Below the pieces are notes generated by a model, which saw only the letters and a list, made by a program, of their open reading frames with translations, searched no databases and was not told where the DNA came from. Of a DNA stretch of 37,732 bases, positions 15,516 to 24,210 are shown in pieces. The stretch lies in assembly GCF_022346185.1 (NCBI RefSeq), contig NZ_JAKRMS010000025.1, forward strand, positions 1 to 37,732, given 5' to 3'. A program made the position numbers and the translations under genes. This DNA comes from Cellulomonas sp. ACRRI (GTDB lineage: Bacteria > Actinomycetota > Actinomycetes > Actinomycetales > Cellulomonadaceae). Position 1 is the first letter of the stretch; every line of letters begins with the position of its first letter.

Positions 15516-18500
15516 GTGGGCGAACCGGACGGGCTGCTGCGCTCGGGGCTGGCGCCTGCGCCCCGGACCCTGGCGGACGTGCTGGCGGCGACGGTCGCGG
15601 CGCACGGCGCCGCCCCGGCGGTCGACGACGGGACGACCGTGCTGACGTACGCCGAGCTCGACGCGGTGGTGCGGGTCGCGGCCGCGGAGCTCGCGGCCGA
15701 GGGGATCGGGCCCGGTTCGCGGGTCGGCGTGCGGGTGCCGTCCGGCACCGCGGAGCTCTACACGGCGATCCTGGCGGTGCTGGCCGCGGGCGCGGCGTAC
15801 GTGCCGGTGGACGTGGACGACCCGGACGAGCGCGCGCGGACCGTGTTCGCGGAGGCCGCCGTCGACCGGGTGCTGGCGGAGGGCGACCTGCCCGCGCTCG
15901 TCGCGGCCGGGCGGCGGCGCGGGGCGGGCGCGGCTGCGGCGGTGCGCGGCCCGGGGCTCGGCGACGACGCCTGGATCATCTTCACCTCCGGGTCCACCGG
16001 CGCGCCCAAGGGCGTGGCCGTGACCCACCGGTCCGCGGCGGCGTTCGTCGACGCCGAGGCCCGGCTGTTCCTCGCCGGCGCGCCGCTGGGCCCCGGCGAC
16101 CGGGTGCTCGCGGGGCTGTCGGTGGCGTTCGACGCGAGCTGCGAGGAGATGTGGCTCGCGTGGGCGCACGGCGCCTGCCTGGTGCCCGCGCCGCGGGCCC
16201 TCGTCCGCACCGGGATGGACCTCGGGCCGTGGCTGGTCGCGCAGGGGATCACCGTCATCTCGACGGTGCCGACGCTCGCGGGGCTGTGGCGGTCCGAGGA
16301 GCTGGCCGGCGTGCGGCTGCTGATCTTCGGCGGCGAGGCGTGCCCGCCCGAGCTCGCGGCCCGGCTGGTGACGCCCACCCGGGAGGTGTGGAACACCTAC
16401 GGGCCGACCGAGGCGACCGTGGTGGCCTGCGCGGCGCGGATGACCGGCGAGGGACCGGTGCGGATCGGGCTGGCGCTCGACGGCTGGGACCTCGCGGTGG
16501 TCGGCGAGGACGGCGCCCCCGTCGCGGAGGGGGAGACCGGCGAGCTGATCATCGGCGGCGTCGGCCTGGCCCGGTACCTGGACCCGGCCAAGGACGCCCA
16601 GAAGTACGCCCCGGCGCCCGGGCTCGGCTGGGACCGCGCCTACCGCAGCGGCGACGTGGTCCGGCTGGACCGCGCGGGGCTGCTGTTCGTCGGCCGCGCG
16701 GACGACCAGGTCAAGATCGGCGGCCGGCGCATCGAGCTCGGCGAGGTCGAGGCGGCGCTGGGCGGGCTGCCGGGCGTCGCCGGCGCGGCCGTCGCGGTGC
16801 GCCGGACGCCCGCCGGGACCGCGGTGCTGGCCGGGTACCTGGTGCCGGCCGAGGGGACGACGCTCGACCTCGGGGACGCCCGGACCCGGCTGCGGGCGGT
16901 GCTGCCCGCGGCGCTGGTGCCGCTGCTCGGGGTCGCCGACGCGCTGCCGACCCGCGGGTCGGGCAAGGTCGACCGCGACGCGCTGCCGTGGCCGCTGCCC
17001 GGGGCCGGGGCGCCCGCGGGTGCGGCGGGCGGGGACGCGGGCGCCGGGCCCGCCGCGGGGCTCACCCCGACCGCGGCCTGGGTCGCCGAGCGGTGGACCG
17101 CCGCGCTGGGCGCGCCGGTCGCCGGCCCGGACGACGACTTCTTCGACGCCGGCGGCGGCAGCCTGGTCGCGGCGCAGCTGGTGTCCGCGCTGCGCGAGCG
17201 GTTCGGCACCGTGACCGTCGCCGACGTGTACGAGTACCCGCGGCTGGCCGACCTGGCCCGGCGGCTGGACGAGCTCGAGCCCGCGGCGCCCGCCGCGGAG
17301 CGGGTCGTCCCGCCGACGCCGCGGCGCGCGCAGGCCGTGCAGACGCTCCTCGGCGTGCCGCTGGCGGCGCTGGTCGGGCTGCGCTGGCTGACCTGGCTGC
17401 TGGCGGCCGAGCAGCTGCTCGCGGTCACCGGCCTGGTGCCCTGGCTGGCCCCGGTGCCCGCGTCGTGGTGGTGGCTCGCGGCGGGCTGGGTGCTGCTGAT
17501 CAGCCCGCTCGGCCGGATGGGGTCCACGGTGCTGGTCGCGCGGACCCTGCTCCGCGGGCTGCGGCCGGGCCGGTACCCGCGCGGCGGGTCCGTGCACCTG
17601 CGGCTGTGGTTCGCCGAGAGCTGGGCGGCGGCCGCGGGTGCGGAGAACCTGTCCTGCGCGCCGTGGACCGCCGTGTACGCCCGCGCGCTGGGCGCGAAGG
17701 TCGGGGCCGACGTGGACCTGCACACCGCCCCGCCGGTCACCGGCCTGCTCACCCTCGGCGACCGGTGCGCCGTCGAGCCCGAGGTGGACCTGCGCGGCCA
17801 CTGGCTGGACGGCGACGTGCTGCACGTCGGGCGCGTGCGGATCGACAAGCGCGCGACCGTCGGCACCCGCAGCACGCTCGCGCCGGGGGTCCGCATCGGG
17901 CAGGGCGCGCAGGTGGCCCCGGGCTCCGCGGTGCTGGCGGGCGTCGCGCCGGGCGAGCTGTGGGCGGGGTCGCCGGCGGCGTTCGTCGGTCCGGCCGCCG
18001 AGTCGTGGCCCGCGGGCCGGGCGCCGCGCGGGCGCCGGTGGGTGGCCGGGTACGGGGCGACGGCGGCGGTGCTCGCGGCGCTGCCGGTCGCCGCCGCGGT
18101 CGTCGGGCTCCTGGTGGTCGCGGCGGACCTGCGGGACGCCGGGTCCTGGGGTGGGGCGTGGGACGACGCCCTGCGGGCCGTGCCGCTCGCGGCGCTGGCG
18201 TCGTTCGCCGTGCTGGCGCTGGTGACGCTCGCGGGCGTCCGGCTGCTCGGGATCGGCGTCGCGGAGGGGTACCACCCGGTGCGCAGCCGGGTCGGCTGGC
18301 AGGTGTGGGCCACGCAGCGGCTGATGGACGACGCGCGCAGCACGCTGTACCCGCTCTACGCCAGCACGCTGACGCCGCTGTGGCTGCGGGCGCTCGGCGC
18401 GCGGGTCGGCCGGGACGTGGAGGCCTCGACCGTGCTGATGCTGCCCTCGCTCACCTCGGTGGGCGCCGGGTCGTTCCTGGCCGACGACACCCTGATCGGC

Positions 18501-19418
18501 TCCTACGAGCTCGGGCGCGGCTGGCTGCGGGTCGAGCGGGCGAAGGTCGGCAAGTACGCCTTCCTCGGCAACTCCGGGATGATCGCGCCCGGCCGGGCCG
18601 TGCCCAAGCGCGGGCTGGTCGCGGTGCTGTCCGGCGCGCCCGAGCGCGCCAAGCCGGGCACGTCCTGGCTGGGCTCGCCGCCGGAGCCGCTGCGCCGCAC
18701 CCCGGGCGACGCGGACACCTCCCGCACCTTCGACCCGCCGCTGCGGCTGCGCGTCGCCCGGGCGCTGGTCGAGGCCTGCCGGCTGCTCGCTGTCGTCGTG
18801 GCGTTCGGGATCGGCGTCGCGGTGCTGCTGGTGCTCGGCGAGGTCGCGCACGCGCGCGGCCTGGGGGCGGCGGCGCTGCTGTCGCCGGTGGTGGTCGTGG
18901 GGGCCGCGGCGCTCGCCTGCGCCGTGGCCGTCGTCGCCAAGTGGGCGCTGGTCGGCAGGATCCGCGCGGGCGAGCACCCGCTGTGGAGCGGGTTCATCTG
19001 GCGCAACGAGCTCGCCGACGCCTTCCTCGAGGTGGTCGCCGTGCCGTGGCTCGGGCCGGCGACGGTCGGCTCGCCGGCGATGACCCTGTGGCTCCGGGCG
19101 CTCGGCTCCCGCGTCGGGCGCGGGGTGTGGTGCGAGACCTACTGGCTGCCCGAGGCGGACCTCGTGACCCTCGGGGACGGGGCGACGGTGAACCGCGGGT
19201 GCGTGCTCCAGACGCATCTGTTCCATGATCGGGTGATGAGCATCGACACCGTCCGCCTGGACGACGGCGCGAGCGTCGGCCCGCACGGCGTGGTCCTGCC
19301 CGCCGCGGCCCTCGGCGCGGGCGCCTCCGTGGGACCCGCCTCGCTCGTGCTGCGCGGCGAGACCATCCCGGCGGGCAGCCGCTGGACCGGCAACCCGGTC
19401 GCGCCGGTGACGGCGTGA
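15516..19418 (+). CDS. Pls/PosA-type single-module NRPS (adenylation, carrier, membrane terminal domains)
   Basis: A 1300-residue membrane enzyme with the architecture of epsilon-poly-L-lysine synthetase (about 1319 residues). The adenylation domain (about 15-500) has TSGSTGAPKG near 157-166, FDASCEEMW with D206, YGPTEAT at 295, and the catalytic lysine K484 in SGKVDRD. The carrier domain has FFDAGGGSL with the phosphopantetheine serine S549. After this come three paired membrane segments (about 612-668, 843-912, 1088-1145) alternating with three left-handed-beta-helix-like blocks (about 700-835, 920-1060, 1155-1300). No condensation or thioesterase domain is present. In this family the terminal domains join monomers by isopeptide bonds. 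GTG 15516 follows GGGAGG. The monomer and product are unknown; a basic amino acid is plausible. Confidence 0.88.
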   Translation: MGEPDGLLRSGLAPAPRTLADVLAATVAAHGAAPAVDDGTTVLTYAELDAVVRVAAAELAAEGIGPGSRVGVRVPSGTAELYTAILAVLAAGAAYVPVDVDDPDERARTVFAEAAVDRVLAEGDLPALVAAGRRRGAGAAAAVRGPGLGDDAWIIFTSGSTGAPKGVAVTHRSAAAFVDAEARLFLAGAPLGPGDRVLAGLSVAFDASCEEMWLAWAHGACLVPAPRALVRTGMDLGPWLVAQGITVISTVPTLAGLWRSEELAGVRLLIFGGEACPPELAARLVTPTREVWNTYGPTEATVVACAARMTGEGPVRIGLALDGWDLAVVGEDGAPVAEGETGELIIGGVGLARYLDPAKDAQKYAPAPGLGWDRAYRSGDVVRLDRAGLLFVGRADDQVKIGGRRIELGEVEAALGGLPGVAGAAVAVRRTPAGTAVLAGYLVPAEGTTLDLGDARTRLRAVLPAALVPLLGVADALPTRGSGKVDRDALPWPLPGAGAPAGAAGGDAGAGPAAGLTPTAAWVAERWTAALGAPVAGPDDDFFDAGGGSLVAAQLVSALRERFGTVTVADVYEYPRLADLARRLDELEPAAPAAERVVPPTPRRAQAVQTLLGVPLAALVGLRWLTWLLAAEQLLAVTGLVPWLAPVPASWWWLAAGWVLLISPLGRMGSTVLVARTLLRGLRPGRYPRGGSVHLRLWFAESWAAAAGAENLSCAPWTAVYARALGAKVGADVDLHTAPPVTGLLTLGDRCAVEPEVDLRGHWLDGDVLHVGRVRIDKRATVGTRSTLAPGVRIGQGAQVAPGSAVLAGVAPGELWAGSPAAFVGPAAESWPAGRAPRGRRWVAGYGATAAVLAALPVAAAVVGLLVVAADLRDAGSWGGAWDDALRAVPLAALASFAVLALVTLAGVRLLGIGVAEGYHPVRSRVGWQVWATQRLMDDARSTLYPLYASTLTPLWLRALGARVGRDVEASTVLMLPSLTSVGAGSFLADDTLIGSYELGRGWLRVERAKVGKYAFLGNSGMIAPGRAVPKRGLVAVLSGAPERAKPGTSWLGSPPEPLRRTPGDADTSRTFDPPLRLRVARALVEACRLLAVVVAFGIGVAVLLVLGEVAHARGLGAAALLSPVVVVGAAALACAVAVVAKWALVGRIRAGEHPLWSGFIWRNELADAFLEVVAVPWLGPATVGSPAMTLWLRALGSRVGRGVWCETYWLPEADLVTLGDGATVNRGCVLQTHLFHDRVMSIDTVRLDDGASVGPHGVVLPAAALGAGASVGPASLVLRGETIPAGSRWTGNPVAPVTA

Positions 19419-20770
19419 CCGGCGGCCCGGGCGCGCCCGCGTCGGCGGGGACGGCCGCCGGGGCCGCGGCGGGGGTCGACCCGTACCTGCCCGACCGCGG
19501 CCCCGGGGGGCTGCACGTCGCGCGGTACGACCTCGACCTGGACTACCGGGTCGCGACCAACCGGCTGGACGCGCGCGCCGTCGTGCACGCCACCGCCGCC
19601 GCCGACCTGGACCGGCTGGCGCTCGACCTCGTCGGCCTGCAGGTGTCCCGCGTGCTGGTGGACGGCCGCCGGCCCGGGCGGTTCGCGGTGCGGGACGGGC
19701 GGCTGGAGGTGCGGCTCGCCCGGCCGGTCGCGGCGGGGGACCCCGTCACCGTCGAGGTGCACTACGGCGGCAGCCCCGGCCCGCGCCGCGGACCGTGGGG
19801 CGAGGTCGGCTGGGAGGAGCTGACCGACGGCGTCATCGTGGCCGGCCAGCCCGACGGCGCCCCGTCCTGGTTTCCGTGCGACGACCGGCCGTGCGCCAAG
19901 GCCGCGTTCCGGATCGCCGTCACCACCGAGGTCGGCTACGCGGTGGTGTGCAACGGCGCGCTCGTCTCCCGCCGCCAGCGGTCCAGCCGGGTGCGCTGGG
20001 AGTTCGAGCAGCGCGAGCCGACCGCGCCCTACCTCGCGACCGTGCAGATCGGCCGGTACGAGCGGGCGGCCCTGGCGGCCGGGCCGGTGCCCCAGGACGT
20101 CGTCGCACCGCTGCGGCTGCGGGCGGCGCGCGCGCACGACTTCGCGCGCCAGCCCGCGATGATGGAGCTCTTCGTCGACCGGTTCGGGCCCTACCCGTTC
20201 GACCGGTACGACGTGGTGGTCACCGACGACCCGCTGGAGATCCCGCTCGAGGCGCACGGGCTCTCGGTGTTCGGCGCCAACCACGTCGACGGGCGCCGCG
20301 GCACCGAGCGGCTGGTCGCCCACGAGCTCGCGCACCAGTGGTTCGGCAACAGCCTCACCGCGGCGACCTGGCGGGACATCTGGCTGCACGAGGGGTTCGC
20401 CGCCTACGCGGAGTGGCTCTGGGAGGAGCACGCCGGCGGGCGGTCGGCGGACGCCCAGGCCCGGACCGTGCGCCAGCGGCTCGCGGGTCTGCCGCAGGAC
20501 CTCGTCATCGGCGACCCCGGGCCCGACCTCATGTTCGACGACCGGCTCTACAAGCGCGGCGCCCTCACCCTGCACGCCCTGCGGACCGACCTGGGCGACG
20601 CGGCGTTCTTCGACGTGCTCCGCTCGTGGACGGCCCGGCACCGGCACGGCACGGTCACGACGGCCGCGTTCGCGGCGTGCATCGCGGACGTGGCGGGGAC
20701 GGACGCAGGCCCGGTGCTGGCCGCGTGGGTGGGCGCGGCACCGCTCCCGCCGCTGCCGCGCCGGCGCTGA
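19415..20770 (+). CDS. M1-family zinc aminopeptidase coupled to the Pls-type synthetase
   Basis: A 451-residue metallopeptidase with the zinc site HELAH at 303-307 and E326 (HEXXH-X18-E) and the transition-state tyrosine Y379 in RLYKRGAL. The substrate-anchoring GAMEN motif is replaced by IPLEA at 276-280, which keeps the glutamate E279 but loses the asparagine. It is about half the length of PepN and lacks the C-terminal HEAT-like domain. There is no signal peptide. GTG 19415 overlaps the synthetase stop by 4 bp (GTGA), so the two proteins are made together. In poly-lysine producers an M1-like exopeptidase (Pld) degrades the polymer; a trimming or self-protection role is inferred here. Confidence 0.88.
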   Translation: MTGGPGAPASAGTAAGAAAGVDPYLPDRGPGGLHVARYDLDLDYRVATNRLDARAVVHATAAADLDRLALDLVGLQVSRVLVDGRRPGRFAVRDGRLEVRLARPVAAGDPVTVEVHYGGSPGPRRGPWGEVGWEELTDGVIVAGQPDGAPSWFPCDDRPCAKAAFRIAVTTEVGYAVVCNGALVSRRQRSSRVRWEFEQREPTAPYLATVQIGRYERAALAAGPVPQDVVAPLRLRAARAHDFARQPAMMELFVDRFGPYPFDRYDVVVTDDPLEIPLEAHGLSVFGANHVDGRRGTERLVAHELAHQWFGNSLTAATWRDIWLHEGFAAYAEWLWEEHAGGRSADAQARTVRQRLAGLPQDLVIGDPGPDLMFDDRLYKRGALTLHALRTDLGDAAFFDVLRSWTARHRHGTVTTAAFAACIADVAGTDAGPVLAAWVGAAPLPPLPRRR

Positions 20771-20792
20771 CGCGCCCGCGGGCCGCCGCCGC

Positions 20793-20868
20793 CCGCCGAG
20801 GTCGAGGGTTTCCCCGTGTCGCGCCCGGTGAGACGCTCGACCTCGCCGGAAACGCTCGACCTCGGCGG
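20793..20868. repeat. Triple 19-bp motif forming alternative hairpins between convergent genes
   Basis: The left arm 20793-20813 is complementary to 20848-20868 over 21 bases with one mismatch. A second copy of the right arm (ACGCTCGACCTCG, 20833-20845) sits in the loop, directly before the distal copy. The left arm can therefore pair with either right copy. The position between the M1 peptidase stop (20770) and the transferase stop (20880) fits a bidirectional terminator. Confidence 0.65.
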
Positions 20869-20879
20869 TGGTGCGCGCG

Positions 20880-21602
20880 TCAGGGGAGGGGGATGGGGCG
20901 GTCGTCGAGCGCCGCGGGCGCGCTCGGCGGCAGCGGCGCGGCGAGCGCGGCGATGTAGTCGGCGCCGACGTCGAGGTCCGTCAGCCACCAGCGGGTGCCG
21001 GGCGCGGGCACGAGGGCCGCGGCGGCGACCGGGTCCACGACCCGCACCTCCGGGCGCCCGGCCGCGTCGGAGACCCGCAGCGCCCGCGGGTCGGCCGCGA
21101 GCCCCGTCCCCGCGGCCTTGAGCACCGCCTCGGTGCGCGCCCACGTGCGCAGCAGCCCGTGCGCCCCGGCGGCGGGCGGCTCCCCGGGCGCGAGCACGAG
21201 GCGCGCGAGGCCGCGGTCCCGGTCCCGCGGCCCCTCGCCGACCCGGCGCACGGGCTCGACGTCGACCCCGACGGGCCCGGCGTCGGACAGCGCGACGACG
21301 ACCAGGTCGCCCCCGCGGCTCAGCGACAGGTGCGGCACCCGACCGCCGTCCGCGCGGACCGCCACGGGGACGCCGTGCGCCGCCGACCCGCAGCGCGGGC
21401 ACCGGCGGCGGACGCGGACGGTCCCCGGGTCGACCCCGGTGGCCTCGGCGACCGCGAGCCGGGCGAGCAGCAGGGACGAGGCGACGCCGTCCCGGTCGCC
21501 GGGGGCCGCGCGATCGAGCCGCTCGCGCTCCTCGGCCGTGAGCCGCGGCACCACAGCGTCGGCGGGGACGACGTCGGCGCGGCGGACGCGGATCGGGGGC
21601 AC
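20880..21602 (-). CDS. Sfp-type 4'-phosphopantetheinyl transferase
   Basis: Transfers the phosphopantetheine arm of coenzyme A to a carrier-protein serine. The 240-residue protein has the Sfp motifs: VPHLSLSRGG at 89-98, the magnesium site VGVDVE at 111-116 (D114, E116), and WARTEAVLK at 154-162 (E158, K162). A CPRCG...HG patch at 68-77 resembles a half zinc site seen in some actinobacterial members. GTG 21602 follows GGGAGG. It lies 33 bp downstream of the MFS gene and faces the synthetase operon, so it very probably activates the carrier domain (S549) of the Pls-type enzyme; it may also serve other carriers. Confidence 0.86.
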   Translation of the reverse strand: MPPIRVRRADVVPADAVVPRLTAEERERLDRAAPGDRDGVASSLLLARLAVAEATGVDPGTVRVRRRCPRCGSAAHGVPVAVRADGGRVPHLSLSRGGDLVVVALSDAGPVGVDVEPVRRVGEGPRDRDRGLARLVLAPGEPPAAGAHGLLRTWARTEAVLKAAGTGLAADPRALRVSDAAGRPEVRVVDPVAAAALVPAPGTRWWLTDLDVGADYIAALAAPLPPSAPAALDDRPIPLP

Positions 21603-21635
21603 GCCCCATCCTCCCGCGGGGAGCTCGGCCGTGGG

Positions 21636-23084
21636 TCAGGCGGCGGCGGGCGCGGGGGAGCGGTGCGTGAAGCGGTGGAACGTCGCACGCGTGCCGCCCT
21701 CGCTCCGCCGGGCCAGCGCCAGGCCCACGACCACCGCGCCGAGCAGCGGGCCGACGCCGCACGCGACCATGCCGGCCCGCGCGCCGAGGTGCTCGCACAC
21801 CCAGCCGATCAGCGTCCCGGACACCGCCTGCGCGCCGAGCAGCACCAGCACGTAGAGCGCCATGACCCGGCCGCGGACGTGCGGGGCCACGGTCGTCTGC
21901 ACGAGCGTGTTCGACCCGGTGAGGTAGAGCAGCGTGACGACGCCCATCGCGATCAGCACGGTGATGAACACCGGGCGGGACGGCGCGGCGGCGGCGAGCA
22001 GCTGGAGCAGGCCGATCGCCCCGGCGAGGAGCACGAGGTGCGTGATCCGGCTGCCGCGGCGGCGGGTGGACAGCAGCGCACCGGTGAGCGCGCCGACGGC
22101 GAGCATCGAGGTGAGCAGCGCGTAGCCGCCGGCGTCCGTGCGGAACACCTGGTCGGTGTAGGCGGCGAGGACGGTCGCCATGTTCACGCCGGTGACCGCG
22201 ACGAACCCGACGAGCACGACCGACCACAGGATCCGCGGGCTGCGCCGCACGTAGGCCAGGCCCTCGCGGAGCTGGCCCTTGGCGCGCGCCACGACCGGCG
22301 TCACGGCGAGCTCGGCGGTCCGCATGACCGCCAGCAGCGCGACCGCCGCGAGGCAGGCCACCGCGTTCAGCAGGAACGTCCAGCCCTCGCCGACCGCGCT
22401 GATCAGGCCGCCGGCGACCGCGGGGCCGACCAGGCCGCCGAGCTGGAAGACCGCGGAGTTCACGCTGATCGCCTGGCGGAGGTGCTCCGGCCCGGCGACC
22501 TCGTGCACGAAGGCCTGCCGTGCGGGGTTGTCGAACACGGTCGCGAGACCGCTGACGAACGCGGCGACCAGCACGTGCCAGGCCTGGACGTGCCCGCTGA
22601 TCGCGAGCACGCCGATCGTCAGGGTCGAGAGCCCGAAGACCGACTGGGTGACCATGAGGACGCGCCGGCGCGGGAACCGGTCGGCGACGACGCCGCCGAC
22701 CAGGCCGAGCAGCAGCATCGGGACGAACTGCAGCGTGACCGTGAGGCCGACGAGGGCCGCGGAGCCGGTGAGGCTGAGCACGAGCCAGTCCTGGGCGACG
22801 CGGGCGGCCCAGCCGCTCGTGTTCGTCAGCACCTGGGAGAAGACGTAGAGCCGGAAGTTCCGGACGCCGAGCGCGGCGAGCGTCGCGTTCCGCGGCTTCG
22901 GCGCGGTGGGCGCCGGGGCGGCCTGCGACGCGGCGGCGGCGTCGGCGGGGGTGTCGGTCACCGGCGCCGGGCGGCGGTGCAGCGCGAGGCGGGGGCCGTG
23001 CAGCGTGCGGCGCAGGCGGCTCGTGGCGGTGGCGGGGCGGTTCGTGCGGGTCGGGGACGGGGCGTGGCGGCGAGCCGAGGGCAC
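21636..23084 (-). CDS. MFS transporter, EntS-like exporter
   Basis: A 482-residue major facilitator with about 12 membrane segments from residue 80 on. The loop GGVVADRFPRRRVLMVTQ is the MFS motif-A region, and LGVRNFRLYVFSQVLTNTSGW at the first segment is typical of the EntS/TMS drug- and siderophore-exporter group. The first 70 residues are Arg/Pro/Ala-rich and poorly conserved in type; a later GTG at about residue 42 is possible, but GTG 23084 has AAGGA correctly spaced. It is the first gene of an operon with the phosphopantetheinyl transferase and is divergent from a LysR regulator. Export of the synthetase product is inferred. Confidence 0.85.
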   Translation of the reverse strand: MPSARRHAPSPTRTNRPATATSRLRRTLHGPRLALHRRPAPVTDTPADAAAASQAAPAPTAPKPRNATLAALGVRNFRLYVFSQVLTNTSGWAARVAQDWLVLSLTGSAALVGLTVTLQFVPMLLLGLVGGVVADRFPRRRVLMVTQSVFGLSTLTIGVLAISGHVQAWHVLVAAFVSGLATVFDNPARQAFVHEVAGPEHLRQAISVNSAVFQLGGLVGPAVAGGLISAVGEGWTFLLNAVACLAAVALLAVMRTAELAVTPVVARAKGQLREGLAYVRRSPRILWSVVLVGFVAVTGVNMATVLAAYTDQVFRTDAGGYALLTSMLAVGALTGALLSTRRRGSRITHLVLLAGAIGLLQLLAAAAPSRPVFITVLIAMGVVTLLYLTGSNTLVQTTVAPHVRGRVMALYVLVLLGAQAVSGTLIGWVCEHLGARAGMVACGVGPLLGAVVVGLALARRSEGGTRATFHRFTHRSPAPAAA

Positions 23085-23194
23085 AGGTGTTCCTTGCTGA
23101 GCGATGCGTGTGGTGTGGGTGCGGAACGGGTCCGGACGAGTCGTGTCCCCCTAGGCTACGGCCCCGGACGCGATTTCTTGAGGTGATGGCGGCA

Positions 23195-23222
23195 ATCACT
23201 GTGATCATGTTCTGTAATGATC
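23195..23222. promoter_or_regulatory. AT-rich inverted repeats in the LysR/MFS divergent region
   Basis: ATCACTGTGAT (23195-23205) is a small palindrome and GATCAT/ATGATC (23203-23208 and 23217-23222) form a second inverted repeat with an 8-base spacer. The size and place, about 50-80 bp before the LysR start and between divergent genes, fit a LysR-type binding site. Confidence 0.5.
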
Positions 23223-23273
23223 GTGTGGTGGTGCCGCAGGTCAGCGGGCCGCCGCCCGAGCCGGAGGATCGCC

Positions 23274-24122
23274 GTGTTTGACCCCGACCAGCTGCGCACT
23301 TTCCTCGCCGTTTCCGAGACGTTGAACTTCACGCGCGCGGCGGCCCGGCTGTCCCTGTCGCAGCCCACGGTCAGCCAGCACGTGCGCAAGCTCGAGGACG
23401 CCGCCGGCCGCCGGCTGCTCGACCGGGACACCCGCGGCGTGGCGCTCACCGACGACGGGCAGGCGATGGCGACCTTCGCCCGGACGATCCTCGCGGCGCA
23501 CGACGAGGCGACCCGGTACTTCACCGGCTCGGCGATGCACGGGCGGCTGCGGTTCGGGGCGGCCGACGACCTCGCTCTCGCCCAGCTGCCCCGCGTCCTG
23601 CGCGACTTCCGCCGGCTGCACCCGCGGATCAACCTGGAGCTGACGGTCGCGCAGAGCGGCGCGCTGCACCGGCGCCTGCGGGCGGGGCAGCTCGACCTGG
23701 TCTACATCAAGGAGGCGACCGGTCAGGCGGAGGGACAGCTGGTCCGCCGCGACCGCCTGGTCTGGGTGGCGGTCCCCGGCACGGCCGTGGACGCCGAGGC
23801 GCCGGTCCCGCTCATCACCTACCAGGGCGCGTCGCTCACCCGGCAGGCCGCGGTACGGGCACTCACCGAGGCGGGACGGCCGTGGCGCACCACCTGCAAG
23901 GTCGTCGAGGTGAACGGCGTGCTCGCGGCCCTGCGCGCGGGCCTCGGGATCGCGGTGCTGCCGCAGAGCCTGCTGCCCGAGGACCTGGTGCAGCTCCCGG
24001 CCGCCGCGCTCGGGCTGCCGGACCTGGGGGACGTCGACATCACGCTGGTCGCCAACCCGCAGTCGCCGCGCGAGCCGATCGAGGCGCTCACCTCGGCGAT
24101 CCTGGGCCAGGCGCCGCGCTGA
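23274..24122 (+). CDS. LysR-family transcriptional regulator
   Basis: A 282-residue regulator with an N-terminal winged helix-turn-helix (FLAVSETLNFTRAAARLSLS, then QPTVSQHVRKLEDAAGRRLL) and an effector-binding domain from about residue 90. GTG 23274 is chosen because GGAGG (23263-23267) lies 6 bases upstream and the protein then starts MFDPDQLRTFLAV, as most LysR proteins do; the frame is open back to 23217 but that would use the operator region. It is divergent from the MFS-transferase operon, the usual arrangement for a LysR protein controlling its neighbour and itself. The effector is unknown. Confidence 0.9.
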   Translation: MFDPDQLRTFLAVSETLNFTRAAARLSLSQPTVSQHVRKLEDAAGRRLLDRDTRGVALTDDGQAMATFARTILAAHDEATRYFTGSAMHGRLRFGAADDLALAQLPRVLRDFRRLHPRINLELTVAQSGALHRRLRAGQLDLVYIKEATGQAEGQLVRRDRLVWVAVPGTAVDAEAPVPLITYQGASLTRQAAVRALTEAGRPWRTTCKVVEVNGVLAALRAGLGIAVLPQSLLPEDLVQLPAAALGLPDLGDVDITLVANPQSPREPIEALTSAILGQAPR

Positions 24123-24210
24123 GCGGCCGGGACGCGGACGGCGGGGCTGCGCTACGGTCGCGCCCGGCCCGGCGGCACCGCCCGGGCCGGACGACGACGA
24201 GAGGACTCCC

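Noticed and set aside
15336..19286. A long upstream extension of valS on the minus strand
   Set aside because: It is antisense to the synthetase gene; the domain order of ValRS begins at ATG 15335.
15516..19418. Siderophore NRPS
   Set aside because: There is no condensation, cyclisation or thioesterase domain and no siderophore tailoring gene; the C-terminal membrane and beta-helix blocks are those of Pls-type enzymes.
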